Below, piece by piece: positions 33,901 to 42,700 of a stretch of DNA of 64,000 nt. Source of the stretch: Clostridiaceae bacterium (lineage in GTDB: Bacteria > Bacillota > Clostridia > Lachnospirales > Lachnospiraceae); assembly GCA_902362865.1 (NCBI GenBank), contig CABIYE010000001.1:1-64000 (forward strand). The letters run 5' to 3'. How positions within the stretch are numbered: position 1 is the stretch's first letter; every line of letters begins with the position of its first letter. A program made the position numbers and the translations under genes. The notes under the pieces were generated by a model, which was not told the origin of the DNA, searched no databases, and saw nothing but the letters and a program-made list of their open reading frames with translations.

Positions 33901-34789
33901 GGCCACGGCGCTTTCATCCGATACGGAAGAATATGATGTTTATGTAAAGGATGACGTGAATGAGAGCATGACCAGGGAAGATGTCCGTAACATGACGCTT
34001 GAGGTTACGAAGCAGGATGGAACGACGGAAACGGTGAAGCTTTCGGATGTGGCGGAGTTTGAAGATGCAAAGGGACTGCAGGCGATTAGCAGGAAGGAGC
34101 AGAGCCGTTATATGGCAGTAACGGCAGAGATTGCAGAGGGAGACAATATTGGTCTTGTCAGCGGCAGAGTGAAGGAGGCGCTGGAGGACTATCAGCCTCC
34201 GGAAGGATACAGTATTGAGATGGCCGGGGAGGATGAGACGATTAATGAGGCAATGACGGAGCTTCTCAAGATGTTAGGGCTTGCGATTGTATTTATGTAT
34301 TTGATTATGGTTGCACAGTTCCAGTCTCTGCTTTCGCCGTTTATTGTCATGTTTACCGTACCGCTTGCGTTTACCGGCGGTTTTTTGGGACTCTGGCTGA
34401 CCGGAAAGCCGGTTAGTGTGATTGCTATGATAGGGTTCGTGATGTTGTCCGGAATTATTGTAAATAACGGAATCGTGTTTGTGGATTATACGAATCAACT
34501 GATAGAAAGCGGGCTCCCGCAGAAGGAGGCGCTGATCGAAGCAGGCAGGACAAGGCTCCGTCCGATTATTATGACGGCGCTCACAACGATTCTTGGACTG
34601 TCCACCATGGCGGCTGGCGTGGGGATGGGTTCAGATATGGTTCAGCCAATGGCGATTGTGACGATAGGAGGGCTTTTGTATGGCACGGTTCTCACATTGT
34701 TTGTAGTGCCGTGTGTGTTTAGCCTGTTTCACCGAGAGAAGCACTCCCGGTCGGAAAATCCGCCGGCAAATAATGGATTTTCTGCATAA
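30941..34789 (+). CDS. RND-family efflux permease with coiled-coil insertion
   Basis: A 1282-aa RND transporter. TM1 is near residues 12-31 (VKRPYTVIVGVVLIFILGVV), and two blocks of TM helices lie at ~575-770 and ~1110-1270 (LVDNSIVVIENIYRMRNEEG and FVDYTNQLIESGLPQKEAL). Between the first porter subdomain and the next strand, residues ~195-455 form a long Gln/Ala/Glu-rich helical insertion with coiled-coil repeats. Such insertions occur in Gram-positive RND proteins (YerP/SwrC relatives), where no outer membrane exists. No membrane-fusion protein or regulator is adjacent. The substrate is unknown; drugs, lipids or lipopeptides are possible. Confidence 0.88.
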   Translation: MFSKFSVKRPYTVIVGVVLIFILGVVTFTNMTVDLLPDMNLPYAMVMTVYPGASPEEVETTVTRPVEQAMATVSNINNIQSSSSENTSTVILEFDQTANMDSVTIEMRENLDQISGYWPEEIASPIIMKLNPSMMPVLIAAISAGGEDAARTSKVIEEQVIPELESIEGVASVTSVGSIEESVEITVNEKEIENLNDEVSAKLNQQFREAQNALEEAKAQAEQGRAALEAGQAQAAAQMGDAEAQISVKAEELKQAQFEITEKKAELQMGEAQISQGLLAVQAAKAGLQAQLGQLEALLQSEKELQAAYDALLMKAPEDMTEEETAQLAEIEAQLAEIQGQLAGMGGYDAAQAQLAKALEEAEQQEAEYQEQKEQLTAGMEQLELVQAQLNEGALTLAQARGQLSSGQIQAAAGISQGTAQMAAGETALAQQETQLETAKEEAYEKADMAGVLSADMVKTFLTTQNFRMPAGYVNEDGMDYLIRVGDKFDSIADIENLVLLELEGMGPVKLSDIATVKLVDNADETYAKINGESGVMLSIQKQTGYSTGDVSDRILEKLDSLEKEEGIGVKAVTLMDQGIYIDLIVNSVLQNLVYGAILAIIILFVFLKSVRPTFVIACSIPISILTALVAMYFSGVTLNIISLSGLALGVGMLVDNSIVVIENIYRMRNEEGASAKEAAVEGARQVSGAIAASTLTTVCVFVPIVFTKGITRQLFVDMGLTIAYSLLASLLVALTVVPMMSAGILKKARQQGESAFYGRIKEGYGKILGKVLTFRLPVLLGALVLFVASGALSLSRGTEFIPQMESTELSMTLQMPQDSTLEETAAVADEVMERVGKIPDIQDIGSMVGSTGLLGGSSVNEAEFYAITKEKAELNNAQLKDRIEEVTEGLDGELTVNTSSMDLSALGSSGIVVQIKGKDLDRLREIAGDIKEIVEGVEGTQNVLDGTEDSTQEFRVTVDKEKAIAHGLTVAQVYQELAGKLSEASAATALSSDTEEYDVYVKDDVNESMTREDVRNMTLEVTKQDGTTETVKLSDVAEFEDAKGLQAISRKEQSRYMAVTAEIAEGDNIGLVSGRVKEALEDYQPPEGYSIEMAGEDETINEAMTELLKMLGLAIVFMYLIMVAQFQSLLSPFIVMFTVPLAFTGGFLGLWLTGKPVSVIAMIGFVMLSGIIVNNGIVFVDYTNQLIESGLPQKEALIEAGRTRLRPIIMTALTTILGLSTMAAGVGMGSDMVQPMAIVTIGGLLYGTVLTLFVVPCVFSLFHREKHSRSENPPANNGFSA

Positions 34790-34805
34790 GAAAGGGAGGA
34801 AACCG

Positions 34806-35342
34806 ATGATTAACAAAGCGATTGAATTTGCAACGAAGGCTCATGAAGGTCAGTACCGGAAAGGAACGAAGCGTCCCTATATTGTTCACCCGATTGAGGT
34901 GGGGGATATTGTGGCTGCCATGACGAAGGACGAAGAGGTTATCAGTGCCGCCGTCCTCCATGATACGATTGAGGATTGCGCGGGGGTTACACAGGAAATT
35001 CTTGCCAAGGAATTTACTCCCAGGGTTGCGGATATGGTGGCCCAGGAGAGTGAGGATAAAAGCAAAACCTGGATGGAGCGCAAAGAGGCGACGATCCGTC
35101 GCATAAAAGAGGCACCCAGGGAGGTACAGATGATTGGCCTTGCGGATAAGCTTTCGAATATGCGGGATATTGATAGGGATTATCCGGTGCTGGGCGATGA
35201 ATTATGGAACCGGTTCCGTATGAAGGATAAAAACATGATTGGATGGTATTATAAGGGAATCCGTGATGCTTTAAAGGAAGAATTTGAAGGAATTCCGGCT
35301 TTTGAAGAGTATTGCAGGCTAATTAATAAGAATTTTGGTTAG
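34806..35342 (+). CDS. Stand-alone HD hydrolase, MESH1/SpoT-like
   Basis: A 178-aa HD-domain protein with the (p)ppGpp-hydrolase pattern: the N-terminal ATKAHEGQYRKGTKRPYI, HPIEVG, AAVLHDTIED and ADKLSNMRDI. It has no synthetase, TGS or ACT domain, so it would be a small alarmone hydrolase (SAH/MESH1 type) or a related nucleotide phosphohydrolase. Start 34806 follows GGGAGGA, 17 bases after the RND gene stop. Confidence 0.85.
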   Translation: MINKAIEFATKAHEGQYRKGTKRPYIVHPIEVGDIVAAMTKDEEVISAAVLHDTIEDCAGVTQEILAKEFTPRVADMVAQESEDKSKTWMERKEATIRRIKEAPREVQMIGLADKLSNMRDIDRDYPVLGDELWNRFRMKDKNMIGWYYKGIRDALKEEFEGIPAFEEYCRLINKNFG

Positions 35343-35354
35343 AGGAGAAAATAA

Positions 35355-36281
35355 ATGATAATCAGCGCAAGCAGGAGAACCGATATTCCGGCTCTGTATC
35401 CACAGTGGTTCGTGAACAGGCTGCTGGCGGGAGAGGTGTTGGTTCCCAATCCATATAACAGGAAAAAGGTGGCGCGCATCCGGCTTTCACCGGATGTGGT
35501 GGATTGCTTTGTGTTTTGGACGAAGAATCCGGAACCTATGCTTCCCTATTTAAAAATGATTGATATGCTGGATTATCAGTATTATTTTGAGATGACCATT
35601 ACGGATTATGGCAAAGATGTGGAACCGAACCTGCCGTCAACGGAAGATTCTATCGCAAGTTTTATCCTGCTCAGTGAGCGGCTGGGGAAGGAACGGATTG
35701 ATTTTCGGTTTGACCCGATTATTTTAAATGAGAAATATTCGCTTTCTTATCATCTGGAGAAATTCGATATGATGTGTTCCTGGCTCCACAAGTACACTAC
35801 CAGGTGCATTATCAGTTTTGTGGATGCTTATAAAGGTTGCCCTTTTCAGGAACCGGAGGAAGAAGATATGCGTATGGCGGCAAAGGGGCTGGCACAGATC
35901 GCGGCAAAATACGGACTGCCCCTTTATACCTGTGCGGAAAGAGTGAATCTGGAAGAATGCGGAATCCGGCATGGAGCGTGTATTGATAAGAATAAAATCC
36001 GGCAGCTTGTGGGATACAAGCTGGATGTGAAGAAAGACCGCGGGCAAAGGAAGGAATGCGGCTGCTGTGAAAGTATTGATATCGGTATGTATGATACCTG
36101 TATCCACGGATGCAGGTACTGTTATGCTACGGCCGGTTGCGAGAGCGCCAGGAAGAAGCAGAAGCTTCACGATCCGGAATCTCCCATCCTGATTGGGCGG
36201 TTAAAGGGAGACGAGGTTATTACGGATAAAAAAATACAGTCGGCAAGAGATAATCAGTTGTCTTTATTTGACTTTATGTAG
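35355..36281 (+). CDS. DUF1848 family protein with C-terminal cysteine cluster
   Basis: A 308-aa protein beginning MIISASRRTDIPALY, the signature of DUF1848. The fold is thought to be radical-SAM-like, but the N-terminal CxxxCxxC is missing. Instead a Cys cluster lies near residues 238-262 (CGCCES then CIHGCRYCYA). The last motif resembles a radical SAM C-x3-C-x2-C site at the wrong end of the protein. Function unknown. It is probably co-transcribed with the HD gene (12-base gap). Confidence 0.8.
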   Translation: MIISASRRTDIPALYPQWFVNRLLAGEVLVPNPYNRKKVARIRLSPDVVDCFVFWTKNPEPMLPYLKMIDMLDYQYYFEMTITDYGKDVEPNLPSTEDSIASFILLSERLGKERIDFRFDPIILNEKYSLSYHLEKFDMMCSWLHKYTTRCIISFVDAYKGCPFQEPEEEDMRMAAKGLAQIAAKYGLPLYTCAERVNLEECGIRHGACIDKNKIRQLVGYKLDVKKDRGQRKECGCCESIDIGMYDTCIHGCRYCYATAGCESARKKQKLHDPESPILIGRLKGDEVITDKKIQSARDNQLSLFDFM

Positions 36282-36307
36282 CAAAAGAAAGGGTGAAGGA
36301 ATCAGTT

Positions 36308-37252
36308 ATGGAGAATCTTGCATTTAGCTTAAATGCTGCAGTACCAGTATTTTTGATGATGGTGCTGGGGCTTTTTTTTCGGAAAATAGGATGGATTGAT
36401 GAGGATTTTGCGGCAAAGATGAATAAGTTTGTATTCATGGTTCCGCTCCCGACGCTGGTATTCAAAGATCTGGCAACGGTGGATTTCAGGGAAGTGTGGG
36501 ACGTGAAATTCGTGCTATACTGTTTTGGCATCACCTTACTCAGTATTGCATTGGCAGCGCTGCTATCCTGTCTGTGGAAAGACCGTTCTATCCGGGGAGA
36601 ATTTATTCAGGCGTCCTATCGGAGCAGTGCGGCGCTTCTGGGAATTGCATTTATCCAGAATATCTATGGGACTGCAGGGATGGCGCCCCTTATGATTATT
36701 GGGAGCGTTCCCCTTTATAATATCATGGCAGTGCTGGTGTTGTCATTATTCCGGCCGGATCAAGGCGGGCTGGACAGAAAGGTTATCAAGAGGACTTTGA
36801 AAGGGATTGTGACGAATCCGATTATCCTGGGTATTGGGGCAGGTCTTTTGTGGTCGGCGCTGCGGATTCCTATGCCGGTTATTGTGGAAAAGACGGTAAG
36901 CAGTGTAGCGGCAATGGCTACTCCTATGGGATTGATGGCCATGGGAGCTTCCTTTGACATCAAGAAAGCATTTGCCACCGGGAAGCCAGCTTTGGCGGCT
37001 GCGTTTATCAAGCTGGTGGGATTTTGTATCCTGTTTCTCCCGATCGCAGTTGGGATGGGATTCCGGCAGGAGAAGCTGGTTGCTATTTTAGTAATGCTTG
37101 GATCGGCGACCACAGTTAGCAGCTTTGTGATGGCGAAGAATATGGGGCATAAGGGAACCCTCACCTCCAGTGTGGTAATGCTGACTACGCTGTGCAGTGC
37201 ATTTACGCTGACAGGGTGGCTTTGGATTTTGAAAAGCCTTAGTCTTATATAG
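36308..37252 (+). CDS. AEC family transporter (auxin efflux carrier type)
   Basis: A 314-aa membrane protein with ten predicted TM helices in two halves, matching the AEC family (bacterial members include malate and other organic-acid permeases). Typical segments are GLFFRKIGWIDEDFA near the start and the second-half ATPMGLMAMGASFD. Start 36308 follows GAAGGA; a GTG at 36293 overlaps it. Substrate unknown. A ~95-base gap separates it from the next operon. Confidence 0.85.
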   Translation: MENLAFSLNAAVPVFLMMVLGLFFRKIGWIDEDFAAKMNKFVFMVPLPTLVFKDLATVDFREVWDVKFVLYCFGITLLSIALAALLSCLWKDRSIRGEFIQASYRSSAALLGIAFIQNIYGTAGMAPLMIIGSVPLYNIMAVLVLSLFRPDQGGLDRKVIKRTLKGIVTNPIILGIGAGLLWSALRIPMPVIVEKTVSSVAAMATPMGLMAMGASFDIKKAFATGKPALAAAFIKLVGFCILFLPIAVGMGFRQEKLVAILVMLGSATTVSSFVMAKNMGHKGTLTSSVVMLTTLCSAFTLTGWLWILKSLSLI

Positions 37253-37347
37253 AGCTTATCTATATTAAAATAGAGATAATCGATTAGACGGAGCTTACAC
37301 AGAATGTTAGAATGAAAAAGGAATTAGATGAAAAATGGGAGGTCATA

Positions 37348-38058
37348 ATGGAACAAAAGAAAAAAAAGAATCTAATTGGGAAAATTATTGTTGTTGTATG
37401 CATTCTTGCGGCGGTTGCGGCATACTTCTTTATCCCCTCTGTAAACAGTCTGATGAAAAGAATTACGAAGATGTTTGCCAGCGGTGATTTTACAGTGGTG
37501 AAGGATTTTGTCGCTTCCTATGGCGGTTATGCGGCGGCGGTATCCTTTGCATTGATGATTCTGCAGTCTATCGCGGCGCCGCTTCCGGCATTCTTGATTA
37601 CCTTTGCGAATGCGAATCTGTTCGGCTGGTGGCAGGGAGCCATCCTGTCCTGGTCCAGCGCTATGGCAGGGGCGGTGGTCTGCTTCTATATCGCAAGAAT
37701 TCTGGGCAGAGATGTAGTCGAGAAGCTTACCAGTAAGGCCGGGCTGAAGCAGATTGACGAGTTTTTTGAAAAACATGGAAGACTCAGTATCCTGATTGCC
37801 AGGCTGCTTCCTTTTATATCCTTCGATATTGTAAGTTATGCGGCTGGCCTTACGTCTATGTCTTTTGGAAGCTTTTTCATTGCAACAGGAATCGGCCAGC
37901 TTCCGGCGACTATCGTATACTCCTATGTAGGTGGTATGCTGACTGGAGGGGCAAAACTGTTTGTGACAGGATTGTTGATTTTATTTGCATTGTCAGCTTT
38001 AATCGTACTGCTCAGACAGCTTTATATGGAGAAACAGAAGAAGAAAAATGAAGACTAA
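37348..38058 (+). CDS. TVP38/TMEM64 family membrane protein (first copy)
   Basis: A 236-aa SNARE-associated/DedA-superfamily protein with five or six TM segments. The family core is IARLLPFISFDIVSYAAGLTS preceded by a cytoplasmic amphipathic EKHGR segment. It starts the 13-gene cluster; start 37348 has RBS GGGAGGT. E. coli YdjX and YdjZ are the same family and also occur as a pair in one operon. Possible role: lipid scrambling or movement of a small solute, unproven. Confidence 0.85.
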   Translation: MEQKKKKNLIGKIIVVVCILAAVAAYFFIPSVNSLMKRITKMFASGDFTVVKDFVASYGGYAAAVSFALMILQSIAAPLPAFLITFANANLFGWWQGAILSWSSAMAGAVVCFYIARILGRDVVEKLTSKAGLKQIDEFFEKHGRLSILIARLLPFISFDIVSYAAGLTSMSFGSFFIATGIGQLPATIVYSYVGGMLTGGAKLFVTGLLILFALSALIVLLRQLYMEKQKKKNED

Positions 38059-38722
38059 ATATGGAAAGATTATTGCCTTTGCGGTAATTGTGATTCTACT
38101 GTTTGCGGCAAACCATATTTTCGGATGGTCAGAGTATCTCGGAGATACGAAAAATCTGAGTTTTCTGCAGGATATGGTAGAAGAGAATATCTGGATGGCA
38201 GGATTGATTTATGTGGTGATTACCATAGTAGGGTGCGTGGTACTTGCGCTTCCGGGGATAACCTTTGCCGTATTTGCAGGATTGATTTTCGGACCGGTGC
38301 TGGGGACGGTGCTGTGCTCCCTTGCCACGACCATAGGAGCGGCACTTGCTTTTCTTGTGGGAAGGTTTTTCCTGAAAGACAGTGTGAAACCGATGGTGGA
38401 GAAAAATAAATATTTGAAGAAGCTTCTGTTTGATGAGACAGGGAAAAATGAGATTATCGTGCTGATGATTACCAGGCTGGTGCCTCTTTTCCCTTACAAT
38501 CTCCAGAACTTTGCCTATGGGATTACAGACATTCATTTCTGGCCATATACGGTGTATTCCCTGATTTTTATGCTCCCGGGAACCGCTCTTTTTACGGTGG
38601 GTACAGCGGGGCTTACTTCAGATGGGAATAAGTGGATCTATCTGGCGGTTGTTGTTGTTTTGGCGGTATTTGTGTTTGGTACAGGATACTGGCTGAAGAA
38701 AAAATACATTAAGGGAGAGTAA
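38048..38722 (+). CDS. TVP38/TMEM64 family membrane protein (second copy)
   Basis: A 224-aa paralogue of the previous gene, overlapping it by 11 bases. The family core reads ITRLVPLFPYNLQNFAYGIT, with FAVFAGLIFGPVLGTVLCS as the first re-entrant segment. Two divergent TVP38 proteins encoded side by side may form a hetero-oligomer, as suspected for YdjX/YdjZ. Translational coupling is likely. Confidence 0.86.
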   Translation: MKTKYGKIIAFAVIVILLFAANHIFGWSEYLGDTKNLSFLQDMVEENIWMAGLIYVVITIVGCVVLALPGITFAVFAGLIFGPVLGTVLCSLATTIGAALAFLVGRFFLKDSVKPMVEKNKYLKKLLFDETGKNEIIVLMITRLVPLFPYNLQNFAYGITDIHFWPYTVYSLIFMLPGTALFTVGTAGLTSDGNKWIYLAVVVVLAVFVFGTGYWLKKKYIKGE

Positions 38723-38724
38723 TT

Positions 38725-39693
38725 GTGGCTGAAGAGAAAAAACAGTGCATCCATTGTGGGGCGTGTACCGGGAATTGTGATTTTCTGCGCAAATATCAGA
38801 TGGATATTGGCAATGAAGAGAAAGTGAAGGAACTTGCCTACCATTGTTTCTTATGTGGAAAATGTGGGTCTGTGTGTCCGGCAGGGATTGATGGAAGAGA
38901 AGTGTTCCTGCAGGCAAGACGCAGCCTTACGGCAGAAAACGGCGGTAAAGTGGCGGCGGACGGATATGATATGCTGGTGAAAGAGAAACAGAATTACATT
39001 TTTCGGAATTATAAAAATGTTACAGCAGGAACCGTGCTTTTTCCGGGATGTAATTTTCCCTCTTTTTATCCGAAGACGACGAAGATGCTGGCAGCACTTT
39101 TAAAAAAGAAAGGAATTGGTACCGTCTATGACTGTTGTGGGAAGCCGATTGCAGAGTTGGGACTTGCCGTGCAGGAAGAGCGGATTATCCGGCAGATCGA
39201 TGAGCGGCTTAAGAAAGCCGGAGTGGAAGAGGTGATTATGCTCTGCCCCAACTGCTATTATTTTCTGAAAGGCAAACTGAGTGTGCGGGTAACCGGAATT
39301 TATGAAGCACTTGAACGGCTTGGGATTGGCAGGAGAATAGAGGAAGATAGGATGTATCTTTTTACGCCGTGTCCGGACAAAGAAAGCAGGCTTTGGCAGC
39401 AGCAGATGAGAAGCTTCCTGCCGGAGAATGTGCGGGTGATTGATGAAATCCAGTGCTGTGGCCTGGGAGGCTGTGCGCGGGGGAAAGAACCGGAGATTTC
39501 TGCGGGATTTACCGAAAAGTTAAGAGAGAAAAATTATAAGAATATTTATACTTATTGTGGTTCTTGCGCGGGGAAATTCGCAAGAGACGGTATGAAGAAT
39601 GTTCATCATATGCTGGTGGATATTCTTGAGACAGGCGAACTGCCGGACACAGCTAAGTCTATGATAAACCGGACGATGAGCAAGTTTTGGTAA
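38725..39693 (+). CDS. Fe-S protein with HdrD-like CCG domains
   Basis: A 322-aa soluble protein. Two [4Fe-4S] sites lie at the N terminus (CIHCGACTGNC and CFLCGKCGSVCP). Two cysteine-rich CCG-type regions follow (FPGCNF...DCCGKP...CPNCYYF and TPCPD...QCCGLGGC...YCGSCAG), as in heterodisulfide reductase HdrD, GlpC and LutA. It begins with GTG two bases after the previous stop, with RBS AAGGGAG. In the E. coli ydjXYZ region the corresponding gene ydjY also encodes a 4Fe-4S protein. Likely an electron-transfer or thiol/disulfide redox partner of the membrane proteins. Confidence 0.85.
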   Translation: MAEEKKQCIHCGACTGNCDFLRKYQMDIGNEEKVKELAYHCFLCGKCGSVCPAGIDGREVFLQARRSLTAENGGKVAADGYDMLVKEKQNYIFRNYKNVTAGTVLFPGCNFPSFYPKTTKMLAALLKKKGIGTVYDCCGKPIAELGLAVQEERIIRQIDERLKKAGVEEVIMLCPNCYYFLKGKLSVRVTGIYEALERLGIGRRIEEDRMYLFTPCPDKESRLWQQQMRSFLPENVRVIDEIQCCGLGGCARGKEPEISAGFTEKLREKNYKNIYTYCGSCAGKFARDGMKNVHHMLVDILETGELPDTAKSMINRTMSKFW

Positions 39694-39742
39694 GAATGTG
39701 GGCAGAAGCCTGAATAGATAGAAAAGAAAGAGGAGAAAGAAG

Positions 39743-40999
39743 ATGAAAAAGAGAGTAGTATCCGTGTTGTTAGCGGCAACTATGGTGTTGTCACTTACTG
39801 CATGCGGAAGCCGAAATGACGAGTCTTCTTCTGAAAAAAAGGAAGCAAAAGAAGAGGTAAATATTGAGGATATGAGCTTTGATGAGCTGAAAGAAGAAGC
39901 CAAAGGAAGTACGGTAACCTTCTATGGCTGGGGCGGCGACGAGAAGCTGAATGCGTGGCTGGACGATGTGTTTGCACCGGCTATGAAGGAAAAATATGAT
40001 ATTACCATGGAGCGCGTGCCTATGGATATCGAGCAGGTTTTAAGTCAGCTTTCCGGCGAGATTGAGGCCGGGACGGAAGACGGAAGTATCGACATGATCT
40101 GGATTAACGGAGAAAATTTCCAGTCTGCAAAAGAGAACAATATGCTGTATGGACCGTTTGTGGACAAGCTTCCGAATTTTGAAGAATACATTGACACAGA
40201 GTCAGAGGATGTTACCATGGATTTTGCTTATCCGATAGAAGGATATGAGGCACCTTATGGAAAAGCACAGGTGGTTATGATGGTAGATACGGCTGTGACA
40301 CCGGAGATGCCGGCGAATGCAGAGGAATTCATGGAATTTGTGAAAAAATATCCGGGCAAAGTAACCTATCCGGCACTTCCGGATTTTACAGGGAGCGTAT
40401 TTGTAAGAAATATTATCAGTGAAATCTGCGGATGGGAGCAGTTTATGGATATGGAGCCGGATAAAGAGACGGTAAAGGCTGCCATTGAACCGGCGCTTGC
40501 ATATCTGAGAGAGTTGAATCCATATCTTTGGAATGAAGGCAAGACATTTCCGGATTCTTCTGTGACACAGGATAATATGTTTGCAGATGGTGAACTGGTA
40601 TTTAACGTAACTTATGGTGCATATGATGTCCCGGTTGCCATTGAAGATGGAAAATATACAGAGACTACCCAGTCTTTCCAATTTGACAAAGGTACCATCG
40701 GCAACACGAATTTCATGGCGATTGCAGCAAATTCAGGAAATAAAGCGGGAGCCATGGTTGCCATCAATGAAATGATGTCTCCGGAAATCCAGGCGGACAG
40801 ATTCGCAACGATGAAGACGCTTCCGGTTGTTGATTATGACAAATTAAATGACGAACAGAAGGCGGCATTTGATGAAGTAGAGCTTGGCAAAGGGGCAATC
40901 CCGCAGGATGAACTGTTATCTAAACGTATTCCTGAGATGCCGGCAGAACTGGTGCCGATTATTGAAGAAATCTGGCAGGAAGAGGTTGTAGGAAAATAA
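39743..40999 (+). CDS. ABC transporter substrate-binding lipoprotein, YnjB-like
   Basis: A 418-aa lipoprotein with lipobox LTAC (Cys21). The fold is that of extracellular solute-binding protein family 1, with TVTFYGWGGDEKLNAWLDD at the start of the binding domain and SIDMIWINGENF further on. Both are typical of YnjB, the predicted binding protein of the E. coli ynjBCD importer. The ligand is not known. It is followed at once by two permeases (ATG overlaps the stop). Confidence 0.88.
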   Translation: MKKRVVSVLLAATMVLSLTACGSRNDESSSEKKEAKEEVNIEDMSFDELKEEAKGSTVTFYGWGGDEKLNAWLDDVFAPAMKEKYDITMERVPMDIEQVLSQLSGEIEAGTEDGSIDMIWINGENFQSAKENNMLYGPFVDKLPNFEEYIDTESEDVTMDFAYPIEGYEAPYGKAQVVMMVDTAVTPEMPANAEEFMEFVKKYPGKVTYPALPDFTGSVFVRNIISEICGWEQFMDMEPDKETVKAAIEPALAYLRELNPYLWNEGKTFPDSSVTQDNMFADGELVFNVTYGAYDVPVAIEDGKYTETTQSFQFDKGTIGNTNFMAIAANSGNKAGAMVAINEMMSPEIQADRFATMKTLPVVDYDKLNDEQKAAFDEVELGKGAIPQDELLSKRIPEMPAELVPIIEEIWQEEVVGK

Positions 41000-41868
41000 T
41001 GCGAAAGAAATGGACGCCTTATGCGCTGCTGGTTCCGCAGCTTGTCCTGAGCGTTATATTTTTGATTGGACTTATTACTGGAATCACTCAGAGTTTAGGG
41101 GTGGTTCCAGCTTTTGGATTAACGGAACCGACGCTTACATATTACAAAGAAGTGCTGACAAGGCCGGACATGCTGCAGTCAGTGTTGTACAGTCTCCATA
41201 TTGCATTTGCCTCGGCTTTTTTTGCGACGGTTATCGGCGTGATTCTTTGTGCGGTGATTGTGATGCAGGGGAAGACGAAGGGAGGCTTTATGAGAATCGT
41301 ACAACTGCCGATTGTTGTCCCCCATGTAGTTGTGGCTCTTTTTATTGTGAATATTTTTTCTCAAAATGGTCTGCTTGCAAGGATGGCTTTTGCGCTGGGA
41401 ATTATCGGAGACCAGCAGGATTCTCCTGTGATTGTTTATAATGCAAATGGAATGGGGGTTATTCTGGCGTATTTGTGGAAGGAGATTCCCTTCATTATTT
41501 ATTTTGTGATTGCGTTGATGGCAAATATCAATGGCAATCTGGGAGAAGCAGCAGTGAATCTTGGCGCAGGCAGGATACAGTCCTTCTGCAGGGTGACGCT
41601 TCCGCTTTGTGCCCATACGATTCTAAGTGGCTTCCTGATTATTTTTGTATTTGCGCTGGGAGCTTATGAGCTGCCGGTCTTGTTAGGGGCAACGGCGCCG
41701 AAAGCATTGCCGGTTCTTGCGTATATCCAGTATACGCATCCGGATTTACGAAACAGGCCGTATGCAATGGCGTTAAATGGGATTATTATTGTGATTTCTC
41801 TGATAAGTGCGGCTGTTTATTTTGTATTGATGAAAAAGAATATAAAGAATTTGGCGAATAAGAGATAA
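40999..41868 (+). CDS. ABC transporter permease (first), YnjC N-half-like
   Basis: A 289-aa BPD-type permease with six TM helices. The EAA loop is GEAAVNLGAGRIQSFCRVTLP. Its start overlaps the SBP stop (TAATG). E. coli YnjC is a single long protein with two permease halves; here the halves are two genes. It pairs with the next permease. Confidence 0.9.
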   Translation: MRKKWTPYALLVPQLVLSVIFLIGLITGITQSLGVVPAFGLTEPTLTYYKEVLTRPDMLQSVLYSLHIAFASAFFATVIGVILCAVIVMQGKTKGGFMRIVQLPIVVPHVVVALFIVNIFSQNGLLARMAFALGIIGDQQDSPVIVYNANGMGVILAYLWKEIPFIIYFVIALMANINGNLGEAAVNLGAGRIQSFCRVTLPLCAHTILSGFLIIFVFALGAYELPVLLGATAPKALPVLAYIQYTHPDLRNRPYAMALNGIIIVISLISAAVYFVLMKKNIKNLANKR

Positions 41869-41871
41869 ACT

Positions 41872-42684
41872 ATGAAATCGAAAACAAGTATAAGTTCTAA
41901 GATTATATTGACTATATTTATGCTGGTAATCATTCTGCCGGTACTTACTCTTCTCGTGTGGACATTTACAGAGCGGTGGGCATGGCCGGATTTGTGGCCG
42001 CAGGTATTTTCCATGCGTGCAGTGGATGAAATCCTGAGGAGAAAGGAAGAGCTTATAAAGCTTTTTGCATCCAGTATCCTGATTTCCCTTGTGGTTGCTG
42101 TCTTGTCTATTGTGATAGGAACCATGACAGCAAGGGCGTTGGTGCTTTATGATTTTCCGGGAAAGGATGGGGCGTATTTCCTGAGTATTCTTCCCTTTAT
42201 GGTTCCCGGGACGGTTTTTGCCATGGGTGTGCAGGTGACTTTCATTAAATTGGGACTGAATAACAATGTTTTGGGAGTTATTATCGCTCACCTGGTCTGC
42301 TCCCTTCCCTATGCAGTAAGGCTTTTGATGGATGGCACGATGGCGGTGGGAAATGGATTGGAAGAGCAGGCACGTGTTCTGGGAGCGACACCATGGAAAG
42401 CATTTTACAAAGTGACGCTTCCCATGCTGGCTCCGGTCATGTTGTCGTCTTTTAGTATGGCATATATTGTGTCCTTCAGTCAGTACTTTCTGACGCTTTT
42501 GATTGGCGGCGGGCAGGTAAAGACATTTACGATTGTAATGGTGCCGCTGCTGCAGGGAGGAAACCGCAATATTGCCAGCGTTTACAGTACAGTTTTTCTG
42601 GGCGTTACTCTGATTATTTTTGGCGTGTTCGAGTGGGCGGCGGGGCGTCTTGGCAAGAATTACGGCAGCGAGTATTATACGTAG
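41872..42684 (+). CDS. ABC transporter permease (second), YnjC C-half-like
   Basis: A 270-aa permease with six TM helices. The EAA loop is EEQARVLGATPWKAFYKVTLP. It lies 3 bases after the first permease. The pair forms the membrane channel of the importer. Confidence 0.9.
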   Translation: MKSKTSISSKIILTIFMLVIILPVLTLLVWTFTERWAWPDLWPQVFSMRAVDEILRRKEELIKLFASSILISLVVAVLSIVIGTMTARALVLYDFPGKDGAYFLSILPFMVPGTVFAMGVQVTFIKLGLNNNVLGVIIAHLVCSLPYAVRLLMDGTMAVGNGLEEQARVLGATPWKAFYKVTLPMLAPVMLSSFSMAYIVSFSQYFLTLLIGGGQVKTFTIVMVPLLQGGNRNIASVYSTVFLGVTLIIFGVFEWAAGRLGKNYGSEYYT

Positions 42685-42700
42685 ATAAAGGAGCAGACAG

